DNA of 64,000 nucleotides from the NCBI GenBank assembly GCA_002477465.1, contig DLPV01000028.1, forward strand, positions 48,558 through 112,557, written 5' to 3'. This document shows, in pieces, positions 35,703-44,920 of this stretch; the stretch's first letter is position 1, and each line of letters begins with the position of its first letter. The DNA comes from Gammaproteobacteria bacterium UBA7449 (lineage in GTDB: Bacteria > Pseudomonadota > Gammaproteobacteria > Pseudomonadales > Pseudohongiellaceae). The notes under the pieces are model-generated. The model saw only the letters and a list, made by a program, of their open reading frames with translations, did no database searches and was not told the DNA's origin. Both the position numbers and the translations under genes were made by a program.

Positions 35703-37343
35703 TTACATCATGCCGCCCATACCGCCCATGCCACCCATATCAGGCATGGCAGGTGCTGATCCCTTTTCCTCCGGCAATTCAGTAACCATCGCCTCAGTGG
35801 TAATCATGAGTCCAGCAACCGAGCCAGCCGCCTGCAGCGCTGTACGGGTAACTTTCGCCGGATCAAGAATTCCCATTTCCAGCATATCGCCATACTCGCC
35901 AGTAGCCGCGTTGAAACCGAAGTTGCCTTCGCCAGCCTTGACCTTGTCCAGAACGACTGAACCTTCTTCGCCGGCGTTTTCCACGATCTGACGCAGAGGC
36001 GCAGTGACTGCCTTCAGCAACAGGGTAATTCCCACGTTCTGGTCTTCGTTGTCGCCCTTCAGTTCCGTAACAGCCTGCAGTGCGCGCACCAGGGCAACAC
36101 CGCCGCCAGGTACCACGCCTTCTTCGACAGCAGCGCGAGTAGAGTGCAGTGCGTCTTCGACGCGCGCCTTCTTCTCTTTCATCTCCATTTCAGTGCTCGC
36201 TCCTACCTTGATCACGGCTACGCCGCCGGCGAGTTTTGCAACACGCTCCTGCAGCTTTTCACGATCATAGTCAGACGAGGTTTCCTCGATCTGGGCACGA
36301 ATCTGTCCGACGCGAGCCTCAATGTTGGCTGCATCGCCAGCACCATCGATGATTGTGGTGTTCTCCTTGCTAATCTGAACGCGCTTAGCACTACCCAGAT
36401 CATCAGCCGTAGCACCTTCCAGGCTCAGGCCAACTTCTTCAGAGATAACGGTTCCGCCAGTTAGGACCGCGATGTCTTCCAACATGGCCTTGCGACGGTC
36501 ACCAAAACCAGGTGCCTTCACAGCTGCAACCTTAACGATGCCGCGCATGTTGTTCACAACCAGAGTAGCCAGCGCTTCGCCTTCAACATCTTCAGCAATA
36601 ACCAGCAGAGGACGGCCTGCTTTGGCAACGCTTTCCAGCAGCGGCAACAGGTCGCGAATGTTTGAGATCTTCTTGTCGAAAAGAAGGATTAGCGGGTTTT
36701 CCAGGTCAGCCATCATGTTGTCCTGGTTGTTGATGAAGTAAGCAGACAGATAACCGCGATCAAACTGCATACCTTCCACAACATCCAGTTCGTTCTCAAG
36801 ACCGGAGCCATCCTCTACAGTGATGACGCCTTCCTTGCCAACCTTGTCCATGGCGTCGGCAATAATCTGACCGACTTCATCATCTGAGTTAGCGGAGATA
36901 GTACCAACCTGCGCAATAGACTTGGAGTCCTTGCACGGTGTAGACAGGCTGCCTACTTCTGCAACCATGGCGGATACCGCCTTGTCGATGCCACGCTTCA
37001 GATCCATTGGGTTCATACCCGCAGCCACTGACTTGAGGCCTTCATTCAGGATGGATTGTGCCAACACAGTCGCTGTAGTGGTGCCATCACCAGCTACATC
37101 GGAAGTCTGGGAAGCGACTTCTTTAACCATCTGCGCACCCATGTTTTCGAACTTGTCTTCCAGTTCAATTTCCTTCGCGACGGACACACCGTCTTTAGTC
37201 ACAGTGGGTGCACCGAAGGATTTGTCCAGAACTACGTTGCGGCCTTTGGGGCCGAGAGTCACTTTTACAGCATCGGCGAGCACGTTCACTCCGCCCAGAA
37301 GTTTTTGGCGTGCTGAATCGCCGAATTTCACATCTTTAGCCAT
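35703..37343 (-). CDS. groEL: Chaperonin GroEL (Hsp60)
   Basis: A 546-residue chaperonin subunit. The GroEL signature is complete: the ATP-binding segment DGTTTATVLAQ, the KVGKEGVITVEDG region, and the Gly/Met-rich C-terminal tail GGMGGMGGMM. It forms the tetradecamer that folds cytosolic proteins with the GroES lid encoded 59 bases upstream. Transcription is expected from the sigma-32-type promoter before groES (37833-37862). Confidence 0.98.
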   Translation of the reverse strand: MAKDVKFGDSARQKLLGGVNVLADAVKVTLGPKGRNVVLDKSFGAPTVTKDGVSVAKEIELEDKFENMGAQMVKEVASQTSDVAGDGTTTATVLAQSILNEGLKSVAAGMNPMDLKRGIDKAVSAMVAEVGSLSTPCKDSKSIAQVGTISANSDDEVGQIIADAMDKVGKEGVITVEDGSGLENELDVVEGMQFDRGYLSAYFINNQDNMMADLENPLILLFDKKISNIRDLLPLLESVAKAGRPLLVIAEDVEGEALATLVVNNMRGIVKVAAVKAPGFGDRRKAMLEDIAVLTGGTVISEEVGLSLEGATADDLGSAKRVQISKENTTIIDGAGDAANIEARVGQIRAQIEETSSDYDREKLQERVAKLAGGVAVIKVGASTEMEMKEKKARVEDALHSTRAAVEEGVVPGGGVALVRALQAVTELKGDNEDQNVGITLLLKAVTAPLRQIVENAGEEGSVVLDKVKAGEGNFGFNAATGEYGDMLEMGILDPAKVTRTALQAAGSVAGLMITTEAMVTELPEEKGSAPAMPDMGGMGGMGGMM

Positions 37344-37402
37344 TGTTAAAAATTCCTATCTTTTCGAGTTAACTGATGAGGATCGGTAATCAACAGATCG
37401 AT

Positions 37403-37699
37403 TTAGGATTCGATCACACCGAAAATTTCGCTTTCATTGAGAATCAGAAGTTCTTCATCATCAATTTTCACGGTGTTGCTGGAATACTTACCAAAAACAA
37501 CAGTGTCACCAACGTTTACATCAACAGGCTGGGTGTCTCCGTTCTCTAGACGCTTACCTGGTCCAACTGAAAGCACTTCGCCCTGAGCCGGTTTTTCGGT
37601 AGCAGAGCCGGGCAGTACAATGCCGCCTGCAGTTGTAGTTTCTTCTTCCGTGCGTCGCACTACGACACGATCTTGTAAGGGGCGGATTTTCATTCTCAA
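37403..37699 (-). CDS. groES: Co-chaperonin GroES (Hsp10)
   Basis: A 98-residue GroES. It starts MRMKIRPLQDRVVVRR; many homologues start at the internal Met-Lys, so the first two codons may be extra. The mobile loop region ETTTAGGIVLPGSA and the conserved VGDTVVFGKYSSNTVKIDDEELLIL segment are intact. It precedes groEL in the usual groES-groEL order. AGGAGTG precedes the ATG. Confidence 0.97.
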   Translation of the reverse strand: MRMKIRPLQDRVVVRRTEEETTTAGGIVLPGSATEKPAQGEVLSVGPGKRLENGDTQPVDVNVGDTVVFGKYSSNTVKIDDEELLILNESEIFGVIES

Positions 37700-37832
37700 T
37701 CACTCCTGAATCTAAAACAGAATTGAATGTTGGAAGCCATACCGGCCGCTACCGGTACAGATTCTGCCACTCTCCAATTGCTTGCCCGAAACGGCCAGAT
37801 GACTCGTCACAGGCGGGTTAATTGCTGACACG

Positions 37833-37862
37833 ATTAATGGGGATAATTAATTGAAATTCAAC
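37833..37862 (-). promoter_or_regulatory. Putative sigma-32 (heat-shock) promoter of groESL
   Basis: On the minus strand the -35 element GTTGAA (37857-37862) is followed by 14 bases and then CCCCATTAAT (37833-37842). This closely matches the E. coli RpoH consensus CTTGAA-N13-17-CCCCATnT. It lies about 134 bases before the groES start. No CIRCE (HrcA) inverted repeat is seen, so regulation is likely by RpoH. Confidence 0.8.
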
Positions 37863-37935
37863 ACCTGATCAGACGCTAAGCGGCATTTTTTTCAGGGGAT
37901 TTGTGGTGCTTACTATAACATTATGAATTTATTAA

Positions 37936-38454
37936 TTATTTTTCCATCGAAGGGTCATCGCCAGAATCACCTTTTTTACCGTCTGACAGCCATTCTGAGT
38001 CGGTTCGACTGTACTCACCCTCATAGATATTGCCATCCGCGTCCCGGCGATACTCTCTATGGGACCAAAATTGGCCACCTCCCTGCCCTGAACCCATGGC
38101 TCTTAACATGCCTGTGGAGACAATGCGACTAGCCAGGGGACGCCGAACCGGGCCAGTCAGGAAAAGAAATCCTAGGGTGTCGGTAATGAATCCCGGCGTC
38201 AGCAGCATCGCTCCTGCCGCTGCCAGCATGAAGCCTTCCACGATCTCCTGCGCCGGCAGCTGGCCCTCCTGCAGGCGCTGGTTGGCGCGCAGCAACGTTG
38301 AGAGTCCCTGCTGCTTCAGGATCTGTACGCCTATGACTGCGGTAAGCACCACCAGTGTCAGAGTCTGCCAACCGCCAATAACTTCGGCAACTTCAAACAG
38401 CACCAGCATTTCTACCAGCGGAATAACGATGAAAACGATGAGTGCGATCGGCAC
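37936..38454 (-). CDS. fxsA: FxsA family membrane protein
   Basis: A 172-residue membrane protein of the FxsA family. It begins with a hydrophobic segment (PIALIVFIVIPLVEMLVLFEVAEVIG) and has a second set near residues 75-100 (AGAMLLTPGFITDTLGFLFL), then a hydrophilic C-terminal tail. E. coli FxsA affects phage exclusion when overexpressed, and its normal role is not established. It lies upstream of groESL, as in several gammaproteobacteria. Confidence 0.9.
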   Translation of the reverse strand: MPIALIVFIVIPLVEMLVLFEVAEVIGGWQTLTLVVLTAVIGVQILKQQGLSTLLRANQRLQEGQLPAQEIVEGFMLAAAGAMLLTPGFITDTLGFLFLTGPVRRPLASRIVSTGMLRAMGSGQGGGQFWSHREYRRDADGNIYEGEYSRTDSEWLSDGKKGDSGDDPSMEK

Positions 38455-38567
38455 TTTTTACTCCTGAGTCCTGCTCCTGAGTCCCCTGCGACTCCAGTGA
38501 TGCCTGTTCAAGCCACTGCACAGACTCTATCATGATGGCGAGCCGAAGTGGGTGTGTCGATTAGAGA

Positions 38568-38888
38568 ATGCCGGGACTTGAGGTGAGCAATAAAGAGAAA
38601 ATCTGGCAGGTTGTGAATCAAATTCCAGCAGGCAGGGTGGCAACCTATGGCCAGGTCGCCCGCATGGCTGAACTGCCGGGCCACGCCCGTTATGTGGGCT
38701 ATACCATGAAGATGTTACCGACCGGTACCAAGCTACCCTGGCACCGTGTCGTCAATTCACGTGGCAAGCTTTCATTTCCTGTCGACAGCAGTCAGTACCA
38801 GAGCCAGAAGCACAAGCTGGAGGCGGAAGGTGTGGTGTTCATCAAGGGGCGCTTTTCCCTGCGTAAATATCAGTGGGACGTTGAATAG
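38568..38888 (+). CDS. Alkyltransferase-like (Atl) protein
   Basis: A 106-residue protein of the MGMT/Ada C-terminal family. The region PGHARYVGYTMKMLPTGTKLPWHRVVNSRGKLS includes PWHRV in place of the enzyme's PCHRV, so the alkyl-accepting cysteine is replaced by tryptophan. Such Atl proteins bind O6-alkylguanine and recruit nucleotide excision repair instead of removing the alkyl group. The start shown is the ATG at 38568 (MPGLEV). It stands alone between fxsA and the AmpG-type gene. Confidence 0.92.
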   Translation: MPGLEVSNKEKIWQVVNQIPAGRVATYGQVARMAELPGHARYVGYTMKMLPTGTKLPWHRVVNSRGKLSFPVDSSQYQSQKHKLEAEGVVFIKGRFSLRKYQWDVE

Positions 38889-38991
38889 TCAGACGATGTT
38901 TTAACCTGGATTAAGGCTCTCACCTCATGCATTCACTGCCTCCTGCGGCCGCAGATTAAGGTAAGCGCCATCTCGCCGCTGCCTATGCGCC

Positions 38992-40314
38992 TTATTGATC
39001 TCTGGAAGCACCACCCAGGGAAACATCAGCAAGCCCGGAACGAATCATGTACCAGAACAGCAATACCCCTGGAAATGCTGACGCAGTGGTCAATAGGTAG
39101 AAATTCACGTAACCCATCGCCTCTATCAGCCCACCAGCGGTGGTGCCGGTCAGGAATCTGCCGGCGATGCTGGCCAGTGCTGACAGCAAGGCATACTGGG
39201 TCGCGGTGAAACGGAGATTACAGAGCGCCGACAGATACGCGACCACAGTGACGCCACCGATGCCGCTGGCAAAATTTTCAAAGCCTATCGCCGCCGCCAT
39301 ACCAAGATTGGTGTGCCCCACAAGGGCCAGGGCAGCGAAACTAAAATTGGAAACTGCCATGAGAACGAGGCTCAGCAGGACCGAGTGCTTCAAACCCATG
39401 CGGGCAAACATAATCCCACCTACGAATATCCCCAACAGAAAGGCAATAAAACCAAAGCCCACATCATAAAATGCGATCTCTTCATTGGTGAAACCCAAAT
39501 CGTCGAACAGTAGTCGCAAAGTGAGATTAGCTAGAGTGTCTCCGATCTTGTGGATGAGAACGAAAAACAGCACCAACCATGCTCCCTGTCGTTTGACGAA
39601 TTCACTCAGCGGGCTGAAATATTCTGCCAGTGCCTGAGTGACGCCTTTAACCTCTGCTGGCTCTATATGTCGAGCAGGCTCGCCCATGAAAACACCTACC
39701 ATAATAGCGGGCAAGGTGAACACCGCGCAGACTATATAGGCGGCAGGCCAACCGAAATTACTGGCGACAATCAGGGCGAGCGCACCCGTTGAGGCGGCAC
39801 CGATACGCCAGCCGTACTGCGACATGCCAGAGCCTGTACCTAACTGATGGGGCTCCAGCAATTCGATGCGATAGGCATCGATAATGATATCCAGTGTTGC
39901 GCCCGCTACGCCCAGGCTTATTGCCGCGACGGCAACCGTGAATAGAGCCTGGGTTGGGTCCACTATCCCAAGAAATACCACCGCGAGAATCACACAAAGA
40001 CTGACGAACCAGAGCCAGGAGCGTCGCTGTCCGAATTTACCGATGAACGGCAAGCGGAAATTGTCTATCACCGGTGCCCAGAGGAATTTGAAGTTATAGG
40101 CAAGGAAAGTCAGGGCGAACGCAGTAACTGAACTCTTGGAAATACCATCCTGCGCCAATCGCGTTGTTAACGTCGCCCCAATAAGGGCATAGGGAAACCC
40201 AGAGGACATTCCCAGGAAAAATGCAGCGAGCGGCGCCGCCTCAAAATACGGACGCACACTGGGCGGCAGACTATTGAGCCAGTGATCTATCGCTTTGTTT
40301 TCCGTTGTGGACAT
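38992..40314 (-). CDS. ampG: AmpG-type MFS transporter (muropeptide permease)
   Basis: A 440-residue major facilitator with about 12-14 hydrophobic segments. It resembles the AmpG family, which imports anhydromuropeptides for cell-wall recycling: early segments include FFLGMSSGFPYALIGATLTTRLAQ and DGISKSSVTAF, and the middle has DIIIDAYRIELLEP. Transport of muropeptides is by family, not shown. It fits with ampD and ampE at 48-49.5 kb. The minus-strand start is at 40314. Confidence 0.8.
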   Translation of the reverse strand: MSTTENKAIDHWLNSLPPSVRPYFEAAPLAAFFLGMSSGFPYALIGATLTTRLAQDGISKSSVTAFALTFLAYNFKFLWAPVIDNFRLPFIGKFGQRRSWLWFVSLCVILAVVFLGIVDPTQALFTVAVAAISLGVAGATLDIIIDAYRIELLEPHQLGTGSGMSQYGWRIGAASTGALALIVASNFGWPAAYIVCAVFTLPAIMVGVFMGEPARHIEPAEVKGVTQALAEYFSPLSEFVKRQGAWLVLFFVLIHKIGDTLANLTLRLLFDDLGFTNEEIAFYDVGFGFIAFLLGIFVGGIMFARMGLKHSVLLSLVLMAVSNFSFAALALVGHTNLGMAAAIGFENFASGIGGVTVVAYLSALCNLRFTATQYALLSALASIAGRFLTGTTAGGLIEAMGYVNFYLLTTASAFPGVLLFWYMIRSGLADVSLGGASRDQ

Positions 40315-40373
40315 GCACCTTCCTGAACGATTCAGTTGCTATTTCGCAACCCAACGCCTGCCATATCGGCTGG

Positions 40374-40859
40374 CTAATCTCTAAAATTATTAAACTGTAA
40401 AGGTATGTCCAAGTTCGATTCCCTCAGTAAGGCGATTACTTCTTGGAGATCGTCTCGCTTTTTGCCTGTAACTCGCAGCTTCTCTCCCTGAATCGCTGTT
40501 TGCACTTTGATTTTGGTTTGCTTGACCATTTTTACGATTTTGCGGGCAACCTCAGATTCAATTCCCCGCTGAATCTTGACCAGCATCGACACCTTTTGAC
40601 CACTCGCCTCGATGTCACTTTCTTGCAACGCTTTGATGTCTACACCTCTTTTGGTCAGTTTACCTTTAAGAATATCCAGCATCTGTTTGACCTGAAAATC
40701 CACTTCAGCACTGACCAGAACATCCGAAGCGTCAGTGACCTGAAAGTTGGCGTCCACGCCTTTGAAATCAAAGCGTGTGCCGACTTCCCGATTTGACTGA
40801 TCTACCGCATTGTTAACTTCGTGCATGTCGACTTCAGACACAATATCGAACGAGGGCAT
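40374..40859 (-). CDS. yajQ: YajQ family cyclic-di-GMP-binding/nucleotide-binding protein
   Basis: A 161-residue YajQ protein with two ferredoxin-like repeats. The N-terminus PSFDIVSEVDMHEVNNAVDQSNREVGTRFDFKG is diagnostic, as is the C-terminal LREVIALLRE-type segment (KKRDDLQEVIALLRESNLDIPLQFNNFRD). Xanthomonas members bind cyclic di-GMP and regulate transcription. The E. coli protein has unclear in vivo function. Confidence 0.95.
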   Translation of the reverse strand: MPSFDIVSEVDMHEVNNAVDQSNREVGTRFDFKGVDANFQVTDASDVLVSAEVDFQVKQMLDILKGKLTKRGVDIKALQESDIEASGQKVSMLVKIQRGIESEVARKIVKMVKQTKIKVQTAIQGEKLRVTGKKRDDLQEVIALLRESNLDIPLQFNNFRD

Positions 40860-41105
40860 TGTCTTAATTCCTTTCGCATCCTGTGGTGGGCCGAGCCAGC
40901 GATAAGCAGGGAAAGCCTAAGTCTTAACCGCTGTCAATTCATCAAGTACTGTCGGAATCCGAGTTATTGGCAGTCTATCATCAGGGCATCGTTAACTTAA
41001 CTTATTCATTGGAATCCGTGAGCAAGAGCGAGGATTCCGGCTGGAGTACAGCCGATTTATTGCTATGATGCGGTGTGCAAAGAATGAGCGCCCTTGTTTG
41101 ACAGT

Positions 41106-41450
41106 ATGAATATTCAGAAAGTTTTCAGCGATATCATTAAATCAATGTCGTCAGCCTTGATTACTGTCGATGCTGAACTGTGCGTCAAACACATCAACAC
41201 CTATGCGCTACAAATAAGCGTCCTCGACAATTGCAATGCCATGACCGATGAGGTTGTTCGAAAAGCATTCGACCCCTACTTCACTACGCGACCCACTTCC
41301 GGTGGCACCGGCCTGGGTCTCTCCCCCGCGTACCGAATCATCAAAACCTTACTGGGCGGTGAAATCGAGATTTCCAGCGCACCCAAGCTTGGCGCGCAAT
41401 TCATCATTACACTGCATGCCTGCGGAAAACCACAAGAGCAAACAAGTTGA
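41106..41450 (+). pseudogene. Sensor histidine kinase remnant (PAS start joined to ATPase end)
   Basis: A 114-residue frame (ATG at 41106; a TTG at 41094 would add four residues). Residues ~1-37 resemble the start of a PAS domain (IIKSMSSALITVDAELCVKHIN). From about residue 40 the sequence is the end of a HATPase domain: DNCNAM (usually DNGxGM), FDPYFTTR and SGGTGLGLS. The phosphoacceptor H box and N box are gone. It looks like an internal deletion, and the ATP-binding G1 box is damaged. The stop overlaps the next start. Confidence 0.65.
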
Positions 41451-42433
41451 TCGCGTTCAGACAGATTTTGCTGATTTGCACGCTTGCCCTCTTGGCCATT
41501 TGTGCCGCGCTTTTTTCACTGCTCAGCGGCAGTGTGGAATTGACGCTCGCGGATCTATTTAGACTGCCGACCGCTACACAAAGCGAATTAGCGACTCAGA
41601 TAATTTTCGATATTCGCTTACCACGAACTGCATCCGCCTTTGTCGTCGGCGGCCTTCTGTCTTTGGCTGGCGTGATCATGCAAGTCTTGCTGCGCAATCC
41701 CCTGGCCGACCCCTATATTCTTGGCGTATCTGGCGGAGCAGCTGTTGGCGCTCTCAGCGCAATTCTTCTGGGCGCCAGCAGTTTCTGGCTAAGCCAGGGG
41801 GCATTTTTTGGCGCATTGTTCTCCATACTGCTGGTATTTTTCATCGCCAACGGCCTGGGGCGTTGGTCTGTAATTCGCCTGTTGCTGACTGGGGTTGTGG
41901 TATCCGCAGGCTGGGGCGCGGTAATAAATTTATTGTTGACGACCAGCACCGAAAACACAGTACAGAGTATGTTGTTCTGGCTGATGGGCGATCTGAGCCA
42001 AAGTCGCGTGAGTCCGATACATTGGGCTTTGCTGCTGGCAGGACTGGCCGGCGGACTCTTTCTGAGCCGTGCCCTGAACGTCCTTATACAGGGTGATCAA
42101 CAGGCTCTCGCACTGGGAGTCAATGTCTCTGCTTTACGCTTCATTCTGTACTTCGCTGCTTCGGTGCTCACTGCCAGCGCGGTAAAAATTGCCGGCTCTG
42201 TTGGTTTTGTAGGCCTGGTCATTCCGCATATGCTTAGGATGCTGGGGGCCAGAGACCATCGCCTGCTGATACCAAGTGCCATGCTATTGGGAGGAAGTTT
42301 CCTAATTGTGGCCGATAGCCTGGCCCGAACCCTGATAGCACCACAGCAACTGCCGGTTGGCGTAGTCACTGCTTTGATTGGTGTGCCTACATTCATTGTC
42401 ATCCTCAGAAAATCCATTAGTCGAGAAGCATGA
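41447..42433 (+). CDS. FecCD/BtuC-type ABC transporter permease
   Basis: An integral membrane protein of 328 residues with about ten hydrophobic segments, in the FecCD permease family that imports vitamin B12, haem or ferric siderophores. Family motifs include LPRTASAFVVGGLLSLAGVIMQVLLRNPLADPYILGVSGGA and the C-terminal GSVGFVGLVIPHMLRMLGARDH. It starts at a TTG at 41447 inside the stop of the kinase remnant. The ATPase gene overlaps its stop by 4 bases. No binding-protein gene lies nearby. Confidence 0.9.
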   Translation: MIAFRQILLICTLALLAICAALFSLLSGSVELTLADLFRLPTATQSELATQIIFDIRLPRTASAFVVGGLLSLAGVIMQVLLRNPLADPYILGVSGGAAVGALSAILLGASSFWLSQGAFFGALFSILLVFFIANGLGRWSVIRLLLTGVVVSAGWGAVINLLLTTSTENTVQSMLFWLMGDLSQSRVSPIHWALLLAGLAGGLFLSRALNVLIQGDQQALALGVNVSALRFILYFAASVLTASAVKIAGSVGFVGLVIPHMLRMLGARDHRLLIPSAMLLGGSFLIVADSLARTLIAPQQLPVGVVTALIGVPTFIVILRKSISREA

Positions 42434-43245
42434 CAGCATCAAAGGCCAAGGCTCTTATGCAAATCACCGAACTCGATGTGAGCATTGGTGAGCGCAAGTT
42501 GATTTCAGAGTTGAACCTGACGATTAGGGGTGGCGAGAGCTGGGGTCTATTAGGGAAGAACGGCGCTGGCAAAACAACCCTGCTGCATACCCTGGCGCGA
42601 CTGCGACCCTGGCAAGGCGGCGGGATCGATTTGCAAGGTAAGCCCATCAATCAACTCGATCGCAGGGAAGTCGCATTGCGTATAGGGCTTCTATTTCAGG
42701 AGGGGCTGTCACTGGTTACCAGCACAGTGCTGGAGTCAGCCATGCTGGGTCGCTATCCGCACCAACATTCATGGCTATGGGATGATCAAGCGGATGTTGG
42801 GATTGTTAAGGCGGCTCTGGCGGAATTCAAGCTCCTGGATCTGGCTGAACGCAGGATCGACACGCTTTCCGGCGGCGAACTGCAGCGCCTGGCCCTGGCG
42901 CGACTGGTCGCCCAGTCACCGGTTCTGTTTTTACTAGACGAGCCCAGCAATCATCTCGATATTGCCCATCAGCTCACAGGGTTGCTTGCCCTGCGTTCGC
43001 GAGTAATGCAGGATCAAGCCACAATGTTGATGACCACTCACGACATTAATCTGGCCAGCCGCATCTGTGATCACGTGCTCTTATTAAAAGAAGATGGTGC
43101 TTACGAGGCGGGCGCGGCAGCTCAAGTGCTTACGGAGAACAATCTGTCCAGCGCCTATGACTGCGAAATCAGGCGCATCGACAGTGACGCTGGCGTATTT
43201 TTCACACCAGTGACAAGCAATCCCACGTCAGAACGCATGCCCTAG
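42430..43245 (+). CDS. FecE/BtuD-type ABC transporter ATPase
   Basis: A 271-residue ATP-binding subunit. It has Walker A GKNGAGKTT near residue 43, the signature LSGGELQRL, Walker B VLFLLDEPSNHLD, and the switch His in MLMTTHDIN. The start overlaps the permease stop as ATGA. Its stop shares a CTAG with the stop of the convergent aceF, leaving no room for a separate terminator. The substrate cannot be read from the ATPase. Confidence 0.92.
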   Translation: MTASKAKALMQITELDVSIGERKLISELNLTIRGGESWGLLGKNGAGKTTLLHTLARLRPWQGGGIDLQGKPINQLDRREVALRIGLLFQEGLSLVTSTVLESAMLGRYPHQHSWLWDDQADVGIVKAALAEFKLLDLAERRIDTLSGGELQRLALARLVAQSPVLFLLDEPSNHLDIAHQLTGLLALRSRVMQDQATMLMTTHDINLASRICDHVLLLKEDGAYEAGAAAQVLTENNLSSAYDCEIRRIDSDAGVFFTPVTSNPTSERMP

Positions 43246-44879
43246 AGCGCAAGCCTGCGGATATCGCCAAGCAACTTGGCCAGGTAATCCGCAAACATGC
43301 CGCCATCCACTCCATTTACCGCCTTGTGGTCATAGCAAAGCGTTATTGGCAGCATTTTGCGCGGCTGGAATTCTCCATTCCGATACACCGGCTTAATCTC
43401 AGTCTTTGATACTCCTAAAATCGCAACCTCAGGGGCATTAATGATAGGAATAAATCCAGTGCCACCAATGGCGCCCAGACTGCTAATAGTGAAGCAGGCA
43501 CCCTGCATCTCTTCGAGCTTTAACTTACGCTGCTTCGCCTTATTCGATAGCTCAATGACCTCATCGGCCAGCTCATAGATGGACTTCTTATCTACGTCCC
43601 TGATCACCGGTACCACTAGACCAGCCTCAGTCGCTACCGCAACGCCGATATGGTAGTACTTCTTCTGGATCACATACTCACCAGAAGAATGCAGCGAAAC
43701 ATTGAATTGCGGATATTCTGCCAGCGCCTTCGCACAAGCCTTAAGCAAAAAGGGTAAGAAGGTTAACTTGACGCCTTTCTTCTCCGCTTCTGGTTTAAGC
43801 TCGGCTCTGAAATCTTCGAGCTCGGTGACATCAGCCTCATTAAACTGAGCCACATGCGGTACAGAACTCCAGTTGCGCTGCATGTTCGTCGCAGTGACTT
43901 TCTCCATCTTGCTGCGTGCAACTTCCTCAATCTCCCCGAACTGAGAAAAATCAACATCTGGAACAGCTGATATTGATGTGCCTGCTGCCGCAGGCGGATT
44001 GTTGATTCGAGCCTTCACAAATGCGTGAATATCTTCCTTTACGACGCGTGATCTTGCGCCAGTGCCTAGCACCAGGGCGAGATCCACTCCTAGTTCCCTC
44101 GCCAGTTTTCGAACCGCGGGGCCCGCATAGACCTTGCCCGATTGTTCGGCATGTACAGCAGGTACTTCCGGTATCGCAGCCAGTGCAGGAGCCGTGCTAG
44201 GTGCTGGTGCTACCGCTTCAGACTCCGAGCTTGCTGGCGCTGGAGATGGGCTAGCTGCAGCCGCGGCTCCAGTAATTCTAATCACATCAGTCCCGGTTTT
44301 GACCTTGTCTCCTACCTTGATGAGCAGTTCCAGCACCTCTCCATCCTGTGGAGCCGGCACTTCCATAGCTGCCTTGTCAGACTCCAGCGTGATGAGGGGA
44401 TCATCAGCGCTGATGCTGTCACCAACACTGACGTGAATTTCGATCACATCGACTTCGTCATCGGTTCCAAGATCAGGCACCTTGACCACAGATTTTTCGG
44501 ATTGAGCTGGCGCAGCAGAAGGGGCATCTGCGGAGGGTTCCGCTTGCTGCTGCGTTTCTGACTCCGTCGGCTCTGATTTCGATTCTGCTAGCTGTTCGGG
44601 CTCACTGGCTTCAGGCTTCGCGTCCTCTGCAGACGCAGCACCCTCCACTTCCAAACTCAATATTTCTGAGCCGGTATTCACCTGGTCACCCAGGTTCACA
44701 GCAATACTCTTCACCACACCCGCCATGGGCGCTGGAATCTCCATTGCAGCTTTGTCGCTCTCTAGAACCATCAGTGAATCGTTTTCTGCGACTGTATCTC
44801 CAACCGCGACCAGCAACTCAATGATTTCCACATCAGCGGCATCGCCAAGATCAGGGACGGTAATTTTCTCTATTGCCAA
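43242..44879 (-). CDS. aceF: Dihydrolipoyl acetyltransferase (pyruvate dehydrogenase E2)
   Basis: The E2 core of pyruvate dehydrogenase, 545 residues. It has two N-terminal lipoyl domains with the lipoyl lysines K43 (ESDKAAME) and K169 (ESDKAAMEV), a linker rich in Ala, Pro and Glu, a peripheral-subunit-binding domain (AVRKLARELGV), and the catalytic CAT domain ending with YDHKAVNGVDGG. E. coli has three lipoyl domains and Pseudomonas has two. LipA and LipB, which modify these lysines, are also in this window. Confidence 0.97.
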   Translation of the reverse strand: MAIEKITVPDLGDAADVEIIELLVAVGDTVAENDSLMVLESDKAAMEIPAPMAGVVKSIAVNLGDQVNTGSEILSLEVEGAASAEDAKPEASEPEQLAESKSEPTESETQQQAEPSADAPSAAPAQSEKSVVKVPDLGTDDEVDVIEIHVSVGDSISADDPLITLESDKAAMEVPAPQDGEVLELLIKVGDKVKTGTDVIRITGAAAAASPSPAPASSESEAVAPAPSTAPALAAIPEVPAVHAEQSGKVYAGPAVRKLARELGVDLALVLGTGARSRVVKEDIHAFVKARINNPPAAAGTSISAVPDVDFSQFGEIEEVARSKMEKVTATNMQRNWSSVPHVAQFNEADVTELEDFRAELKPEAEKKGVKLTFLPFLLKACAKALAEYPQFNVSLHSSGEYVIQKKYYHIGVAVATEAGLVVPVIRDVDKKSIYELADEVIELSNKAKQRKLKLEEMQGACFTISSLGAIGGTGFIPIINAPEVAILGVSKTEIKPVYRNGEFQPRKMLPITLCYDHKAVNGVDGGMFADYLAKLLGDIRRLAL

Positions 44880-44920
44880 ACCTAAAATCCTCGTTGGTTC
44901 CCACGCATCAACAGTAGCAT

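Noticed and set aside
40860..41093. Possible cobalamin or other riboswitch before the BtuCD-type genes
   Set aside because: No B12 box or other known riboswitch pattern was seen by eye in this stretch.
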